The notes under the pieces were generated by a model that saw only the letters and a program-made list of their open reading frames with translations, did no database searches and was not told where the DNA came from. The translations under genes and the position numbers were made by a program. From Opitutaceae bacterium (GTDB taxonomy: Bacteria; Verrucomicrobiota; Verrucomicrobiia; Opitutales; Opitutaceae), in the NCBI GenBank assembly GCA_031254955.1, contig JAIRTK010000122.1:1-7776 (forward strand): a stretch of DNA of 7,776 nt. The letters are read 5' to 3'. Below, piece after piece: positions 5,505 through 7,776 of this stretch. Each line of letters begins with the position of its first letter. Positions within the stretch are counted from its first letter, which is position 1.

Positions 5505-6496
5505 ACCAAACACAAATGACCGCCCGCGTGGGCCTTTTCTTCATCATCGGCGTCGCCCTCGTCTGGACCGCCTGGCAGGCGCTGCACGACGGCGGCTTCA
5601 GCCAAAAAGAAGGCTACCAAGTCACCGCCACCTTCGCCTCGCTGCGCGAACTCAAACCCGGCGACGCCGTGCGCATGGCCGGCGTGCCCATTGGCCGCGT
5701 CGAAACCGTCGGCCTCGCGCAAGGCCGCGCCCAAGCCACCCTCTTCATCAACGACGCCATCGCCATCGCCTCCGACGCCACCGCGACCATCGCCATGTCC
5801 GGCCTCATCGGCTCGAACTACATCTCGCTCGACCTCGGCACCCCGTCCGCCGCGCCCGTGCCCCCCGGAGGCACGCTCCGCACCAAAGACACCCCCGACC
5901 TCAACCAAATCATGGCCGAATTTGGCGGCATCGGCCAAGACATCAAAAACACCATCGGCCAGATCAGCGGCGCGCTCGGCTCCGGCGCCGAAGGCGGCGG
6001 CGGCCTCATCAAAACCATCGAAAGCATGGTCAACGAAAACCGCGACAAACTCGCGCACACCATGACCAACCTAGAAGACATCACCGCCCGGCTCCGCAAC
6101 GGCGAAGGCACCCTCGGCAAACTCATCAACGACCCCGCCGCCTACGACAACCTCCTCGCCGCCGTGCGCGAAATCAAGGACGCCGCCACCGGGGCGAAAA
6201 CCTTCATGAACGACGCCCAAGGCCTCTTCTCGCAAGTGAAAAACGGCCAAGGCACGCTCGGCATGCTCCTCTACGACGACGCCACCGCCGCCCACCTCCG
6301 CACCAGCGTCGCCAACCTCCGCCAGCTCACCGAGAAACTGAACAACGAAAACAGCACCTTCGGCCAGCTCATCACCAACGACGAACTCGTGCGCGACGTG
6401 AAACTCACCCTGCGCAAAATTGACCGCGCCATGGACGGCGCCGCCGATTCCGGCCCCCTCACCGCCGTCGGCGTGATCTCAAACGCGCTGTTCTGA
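5501..6496 (+). CDS. mlaD: MlaD-family MCE-domain protein
   Basis: Membrane-anchored periplasmic substrate-binding subunit that forms the lipid-carrying MCE ring on the MlaE/MlaF core. One N-terminal membrane segment (about 9-27, VGLFFIIGVALVWTAWQAL) is followed by a single MCE domain (about 38-113), including LKPGDAVRMAGVPIGRV (51-67) and the GLIGSNYISLDLG end (101-113). At 331 residues it is longer than E. coli MlaD because of a helical C-terminal region. That region carries a motif three times: NGEGTLGKLINDP (200-212), NGQGTLGMLLYDD (248-260) and the diverged NENSTFGQLITND (282-294). Between them are helical, probably coiled-coil segments. The end, PLTAVGVISNALF, resembles the short hydrophobic tail seen in other long MCE proteins. 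The start is set by GGAGG at 5492 and the 4-nt overlap with the ATPase gene. The family assignment is firm; no MlaA, MlaB or MlaC gene is seen nearby. Confidence 0.93.
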   Translation: MNQTQMTARVGLFFIIGVALVWTAWQALHDGGFSQKEGYQVTATFASLRELKPGDAVRMAGVPIGRVETVGLAQGRAQATLFINDAIAIASDATATIAMSGLIGSNYISLDLGTPSAAPVPPGGTLRTKDTPDLNQIMAEFGGIGQDIKNTIGQISGALGSGAEGGGGLIKTIESMVNENRDKLAHTMTNLEDITARLRNGEGTLGKLINDPAAYDNLLAAVREIKDAATGAKTFMNDAQGLFSQVKNGQGTLGMLLYDDATAAHLRTSVANLRQLTEKLNNENSTFGQLITNDELVRDVKLTLRKIDRAMDGAADSGPLTAVGVISNALF

Positions 6497-6524
6497 GCCT
6501 GCGTCAACCCGGGCGCATCCATCC

Positions 6525-7634
6525 ATGAAAACTCTCCTTTGCACGATCCTCATCATTTCAGCCGGCTTGGCTCCGCGCCTTTTATCCGCCACGCCGGATC
6601 CCGCCCCGGACGGGAAAGCCGCTGAAACCGCGCAAAAATTCCTCGACGCAATGGCCGCCGGCGACGCAAAAAACGCCAAGTTGCACGCCCCCGTAATTCT
6701 TCAATGGATACAACAACTGGAAGTGACCGGCGGGTTTGCCCGTATAAGGGACAAGCAATTGAAGTTTACTATAACTGATGCGAAACGAGCCCCTGTTGGC
6801 GAGGATGGGGCCATAATATGGGCAAAAGACAATAATGGCTTGGAAAATCGTTTATTAGTGCTGAAATATAATTCCATGTGGATGGTTGTGTTCATTGACT
6901 CCCCTTCGTTGGATTCCCCTCCCGATATAAGCATCGCCGTGGCCGTGGAGCGCGCTAGGATTGTCGCCACTTGCAGCAAATTACAAGAGCTCGCAAGCGC
7001 CTGCCTTTCCTATTTCACGCAACCATCATCCGGCGCGACCCTTCCCCTTACCGAAGGCCCTGCAAATCCGGAGGTCGAGGGTGCCGCTGGCCCAGTGGAC
7101 ATCATGGATGCTTCCGATGGCGTGATCAAAGGCGGGGCCACGGGTGAATATTATACAATGGAACAGGTTTTCCTAGCCGGCAGCCTCTTGAAAACATTTC
7201 CAAAATTCCGAATCGGCAATCAGGCCCCCGAGGAGAAACAAAACCTGCTGGATCCCGTTTTTGATATAAAAAAGCGCGCCTTCTCCGCCCCATTGAATCC
7301 CAGGATGTGCTTGGACTGGACCCCTTACGCGCGCAGCGAATGCTCCATTTCATCCCCGGATGCAATCAAACCGGACGGCGTCATAGATTTTTCAAAAGGC
7401 GCGGATTTTATCATACTGGATAAAAGCCTCGCCGAGGCAGGGCGAAAGAAAATCGCCTATGTTGTTTTGCCCGGTGTTTCGCTGGCGCATGCCAAGATGC
7501 TTTCTCGCGAACTAAACCGCGAGGAGTACCAGACGACCACGCACGATTATCAAATCAAAGGCCCTTTTATTTTTTCCGCGCCGACCAATTCCGAAACCGC
7601 TGTGACCTGTTATTATCATCTCTTCGATATATAA
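6525..7634 (+). CDS. Exported protein: NTF2-like N-terminal domain plus pseudopilin-like C-terminal region
   Basis: This 369-residue protein has no name I can assign. Residues 1-22 form a signal peptide (hydrophobic core LLCTILIISAGLA, likely cleavage LLSA/TPD). Residues 32-125 look like an NTF2-like fold of the DUF3887/DUF4878 type: helix AETAQKFLDAMAAGDAKNA, then WIQQLEVTGGFARIRD and strands ending in WMVVFID. From about 139, ERARIVATCSKLQELASACLSYF resembles the later half of a pilin helix. The tail with FIILDK, IAYVVLPGVSLAHAKMLSREL (start at 310) and GPFIFSAP recalls the globular domain of verrucomicrobial pseudopilins as I remember them. The hydrophobic pilin N-terminus and prepilin peptidase site are absent. 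Cysteines are at 6, 150, 160, 262, 273 and 362. The gene starts 28 nt after mlaD without a Shine-Dalgarno site and could be read from the same transcript. From about 6690 its codons are more AT-rich (several ATA, AGG) than those of the mla genes. It could be a periplasmic partner of the transporter or an unrelated passenger; the CDS itself is well supported. Confidence 0.8.
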   Translation: MKTLLCTILIISAGLAPRLLSATPDPAPDGKAAETAQKFLDAMAAGDAKNAKLHAPVILQWIQQLEVTGGFARIRDKQLKFTITDAKRAPVGEDGAIIWAKDNNGLENRLLVLKYNSMWMVVFIDSPSLDSPPDISIAVAVERARIVATCSKLQELASACLSYFTQPSSGATLPLTEGPANPEVEGAAGPVDIMDASDGVIKGGATGEYYTMEQVFLAGSLLKTFPKFRIGNQAPEEKQNLLDPVFDIKKRAFSAPLNPRMCLDWTPYARSECSISSPDAIKPDGVIDFSKGADFIILDKSLAEAGRKKIAYVVLPGVSLAHAKMLSRELNREEYQTTTHDYQIKGPFIFSAPTNSETAVTCYYHLFDI

Positions 7635-7657
7635 GCGTGCCTGATCATGCTACCTGT

Positions 7658-7776
7658 CAGGGCGAACGCATCTAAATCTGGAGTATTTTAAGCAAGTAAT
7701 CATTGTCCCAACCGGCATCTAAACGCTTACCTTTAACACTGCGTTTCTTGCTCGTTTCATTTTTTATTAGGTTCAA
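7658..7776 (-). mobile_element. Right end of an insertion sequence, ISAs1-family-like (partial)
   Basis: The minus strand entering from the window's right edge encodes the C-terminal end of a transposase. Immediately beyond its stop lies CAGGGCGAACGCATCTAAA (7658-7676). A terminal repeat starting CAGGG fits my recollection of ISAs1-type elements. I place the element boundary at 7658, 23 nt after the preceding gene's stop codon. The flanking 8-10 nt (ending GCTACCTGT, 7649-7657) would be the target duplication, but the other copy lies outside the window. The boundary is therefore inferred, not proven. Confidence 0.6.
7672..7776 (-). CDS. Transposase C-terminal fragment, ISAs1-family-like (runs off window)
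   Basis: The minus-strand frame is open from the window's edge for 34 codons and ends in TAG (7672-7674). Its translation starts LNLIKNETSK and contains KGKRLDAGWDNDYLL near the end. The pattern of a hydrophobic LNL helix, a basic stretch, then KRLxAGWDxDYLLxxL is what I recall from the C-terminus of ISAs1-type DDE transposases. Only the last part of the gene is visible; whether the full gene is intact cannot be seen. The AT-rich codons contrast with the GC-rich host genes. The stop codon lies inside the putative terminal inverted repeat, as happens in compact IS elements. An alternative is another DDE transposase family with a similar tail. Confidence 0.7.
   Translation of the reverse strand: MNLIKNETSKKRSVKGKRLDAGWDNDYLLKILQI

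Noticed and set aside
7721..7746. Intrinsic terminator after the fourth plus-strand gene (AAACGC...GCGTTT then T-rich)
   Set aside because: The stem is only 6 bp with a 14-nt loop, the T-run is about 13 nt away, and the segment is coding on the minus strand for the transposase tail.

Overview
The window is GC-rich chromosomal DNA. Its three transporter genes use codons ending almost entirely in C or G. The intergenic gaps are packed with short-period tandem repeats and palindromes. This, together with a WPF-repeat exported protein and an MCE/Mla lipid-transport cluster, would suit an Opitutae-type member of the Verrucomicrobiota. That assignment is an inference from general resemblance; there is no rRNA or marker gene here to prove it.

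Layout. Positions 1-566 hold no convincing gene, only a purine hexamer tract, hairpins and a 7-nt-period array. A DeoR-type regulator lies on the minus strand (567-1355, possibly extending to 1454). The gap 1455-1864 contains a large near-perfect inverted repeat (1505-1573), a pyrimidine hexamer tract and a GC hairpin. Then comes a plus-strand gene for a secreted or envelope protein with about 15 aromatic 'WPF'-like motifs spaced 17-22 residues apart (1865-3502). The gap 3503-3915 ends in an AT-rich array of at least 14 consecutive heptanucleotide units that stops 8 nt before the next start codon.

From 3916 to 6496 there is a tight operon of three overlapping genes: an MlaE-type permease, an MlaF-type ATPase and an MlaD-type MCE protein. 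Together they form the inner-membrane core of an ABC lipid transporter that moves phospholipid or other lipid between the inner and outer membranes. MlaA, MlaB and MlaC are not seen. A fourth gene follows 28 nt later (6525-7634). It encodes an exported protein with an NTF2-like (DUF3887-like) N-terminal half and a C-terminal half that resembles the globular part of verrucomicrobial pseudopilins. It sits where a periplasmic partner could be encoded, but its codon use differs from the mla genes.

The right edge carries the end of an insertion sequence: the last 34 codons of a transposase on the minus strand (7672-7776), resembling the ISAs1 family, with a probable terminal inverted repeat beginning at 7658. 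The stop codon lies inside that repeat.

The most notable features are the 7-nt-period arrays (three clear ones with three different consensus sequences), the WPF-repeat protein, and the unusual exported protein linked to the Mla-type operon.
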